Below, in pieces: positions 23,564-24,851 of a DNA stretch of 24,851 nt (position 1 is its first letter; each line of letters begins with the position of its first letter). The notes under the pieces are model-generated. The model was not told the origin of the DNA. It searched no databases and was given only the letters and a program-made list of their open reading frames with translations. This DNA comes from Verrucomicrobiales bacterium. Lineage in GTDB: Bacteria; Verrucomicrobiota; Verrucomicrobiae; Limisphaerales; UBA9464. Made by a program: the position numbers and the translations under genes. The stretch lies in contig SXXZ01000154.1 of NCBI GenBank assembly GCA_005789375.1, positions 1-24,851 on the forward strand, given 5' to 3'.

Positions 23564-24544
23564 TTAACGCCTCTCGAACACCTGCCGGATGATATCCTCA
23601 ATGGGAACCTCTTCGACCGCAAAATCCTTCACCGGCAGTCGGTCGAGCAACACCTTGCAGGTAGCGATGACCGATTCCCGCGGCACCTTCAGCCGGGCCA
23701 GAGCCGAGCTCTGTTCCAGCACTTCTCCCAATTCTGCCAAGGGCACCGAAGCGAACCCGGACGCCTGCTCCAGAGTGACCGTGATAATTTTAAAGCCCGC
23801 AAAACGGTCGAGAATTTCGGCCAAGCGCCCGTCAAAGAACACCGTACCCCGATCGATGATGATAACCCGGTCGCACAACTCCTGAATATCGGCCATGTAG
23901 TGGCTCGTGAGCAGGATGGTCGTCTTGCGTAGCCGGTTGTGCTCGCGCAAGAACTCCCGAACCACCTTCTGGGAGACCACGTCCAGACCGATGGTCGGTT
24001 CGTCGAGGAAGAGCACCTTTGGCTGGTGGAGCAGCGCGGCGATTAATTCGCACTTCATCCGCTCGCCCAGGGACAATTCGCGGACTGCGGTGGAAAGCTT
24101 GTCGCGAACCCCGAGGAGCTCGCTCATCTCATCGACCGTTCGCCGGAAGGCCTCGGGGGCTAGACCGTAAATGCGCCCATTCAGTTCGAGCGAATCCCGG
24201 GCCGGAAGATCCCACCAGAGCTGATTTTTCTGCCCCAGCAAGAGGGCAAACTGACGGCGGTAACCATCGGCCCGTTCCCACGGCACGTAGCCCAGCACCG
24301 AAGCGGTGCCCGAAGTCGGGTACAACAGTCCGGCCAGCATCTTGAGGGTGGTGGTCTTGCCGGCCCCATTGGGCCCGAGGAAGCCCACAAACTCCCCCTC
24401 CTCGACCTGGAACGACACATCCTTCACCGCAAACACCGTCTCGTACTCGCGGTGAAACAATCCCTTGAGAGCCCCGGAGAACCCCGGAGCCTTTTTGTAG
24501 GTACGGAACGACCGCGTCAGTCCCTGAACATCGATGAGCGCCAC
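23564..24544 (-). CDS. ABC transporter ATP-binding protein (ABC-2 export type, COG4586-like)
   Basis: The product, 326 residues from GTG 24544, is the nucleotide-binding subunit of an ABC-2-type exporter. Walker A GPNGAGKTTTLKMLAG is near 55-70, the Q-loop region is LLGQKNQLWWDLPARDS, the signature is LSLGERMKCELIAAL (Leu for the usual second Gly position), Walker B is VLFLDEPTIGLD and the H-loop is LLTSHYMAD. The early insert FRTYKKAPGFSGALKGLFHREYE and the QLWWDLP stretch are typical of COG4586, whose members normally have two permease genes alongside. None is in this window. ATGs at 24694 and 24661 would add 50 or 39 residues, but the first leaves only nine bases to the divergent sialidase gene, so the GTG giving VALIDVQGLTRSF is preferred. 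It has no strong Shine-Dalgarno. Confidence 0.85.
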   Translation of the reverse strand: MALIDVQGLTRSFRTYKKAPGFSGALKGLFHREYETVFAVKDVSFQVEEGEFVGFLGPNGAGKTTTLKMLAGLLYPTSGTASVLGYVPWERADGYRRQFALLLGQKNQLWWDLPARDSLELNGRIYGLAPEAFRRTVDEMSELLGVRDKLSTAVRELSLGERMKCELIAALLHQPKVLFLDEPTIGLDVVSQKVVREFLREHNRLRKTTILLTSHYMADIQELCDRVIIIDRGTVFFDGRLAEILDRFAGFKIITVTLEQASGFASVPLAELGEVLEQSSALARLKVPRESVIATCKVLLDRLPVKDFAVEEVPIEDIIRQVFERR

Positions 24545-24703
24545 GCCGATGATTCTGCAACAGCCCTCACCCCGAGGCGAACCGGTATTCACAGGGAGTC
24601 CTCCGTCGAAACTAAAAGATTCCACCCGGGGTGGGTCAGCGATCTTGAGCTTTGAAGCCATTTTGTGGCTGAAACTCCGGGAGTTCGTCTCCATGATTCA
24701 CAA

Positions 24704-24851
24704 ATGCCCCGCCGGTTTTTGAGTCTTTTTGCCGTCATCGGATGCGCCTTGGGGGCGCAAAATTCTCCGGTGATCAAGTTGCAATACTTGGCCGACAAGC
24801 CGCCCACGCTGTCCTCGCACGCTTCGACCATCGAAGAGACACCCCAGGGGA
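24704..24851 (+). CDS. Sialidase-like (BNR repeat) protein, 5' end only
   Basis: Forty-nine codons are visible before the window ends. A signal peptide (RRFLSLFAVIGCALGAQ) is followed by KPPTLSSHASTIEETPQG, which matches the start of exo-alpha-sialidase/BNR_2-family proteins (typically ..CHASTI.ETP.G.), where the enzyme begins its beta-propeller. The family hydrolyses glycosides and is frequent in verrucomicrobial polysaccharide degradation, but the catalytic residues lie beyond the edge. It is divergent from the ABC ATPase with about 160 bases between starts. Confidence 0.7.
   Translation, partial: MPRRFLSLFAVIGCALGAQNSPVIKLQYLADKPPTLSSHASTIEETPQG

Overview
The window looks like chromosomal DNA from a GC-rich, motile member of the Verrucomicrobiota/Planctomycetota group, most likely Verrucomicrobiota (Pedosphaera/Limisphaerales-like). 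This is inferred from gene content. The clues are a prepilin-type protein with the FTLIELLVV leader and a C-terminal GDSH motif, two paired sets of planctomycete-type cytochrome (PSCyt1/DUF1549/DUF1553) plus DUF1501 genes, a sialidase-like gene, and flagellar export genes. I see no rRNA, tRNA, CRISPR array, transposase or phage gene.

Left part (1-4556): the 5' end of an FAD-dependent oxidoreductase of the dimethylglycine/sarcosine dehydrogenase type runs off the left edge on the minus strand. Divergent from it are a secreted prepilin-like protein, a voltage-gated K+ channel with an unusually large S5-pore insertion, and glucose-6-phosphate dehydrogenase (zwf). The spacer before the channel holds a decayed copy of a structured repeat whose better copies lie near the right end.

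Middle part (4557-13351): two paralogous gene pairs, each a c-type-cytochrome-containing DUF1549/DUF1553 protein followed by a Tat-exported DUF1501 protein, are arranged back to back. They are transcribed away from a spacer of about 490 bp that contains a cluster of palindromic repeats.

Right part (13371-24851): a long minus-strand run contains, in transcription order, an ABC transporter ATPase, two tandem inverted-repeat elements, a GT-C type membrane glycosyltransferase, priA, the flagellar export-gate operon fliO-fliP-fliQ-fliR-flhB, a secreted alpha/beta hydrolase and a zinc alcohol dehydrogenase. At the extreme right a divergent sialidase-like gene begins and is cut by the window edge.

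No wholly new multi-gene protein system is evident. The most unusual items are: (i) a dispersed family of about 160-180 bp of nested inverted repeats, with three copies and compensatory base changes that support a folded structure; (ii) a separate palindromic repeat cluster between the two cytochrome operons; and (iii) the K+ channel with an extracellular domain of about 100 residues inserted before the pore and a C-terminal CPTCG motif.
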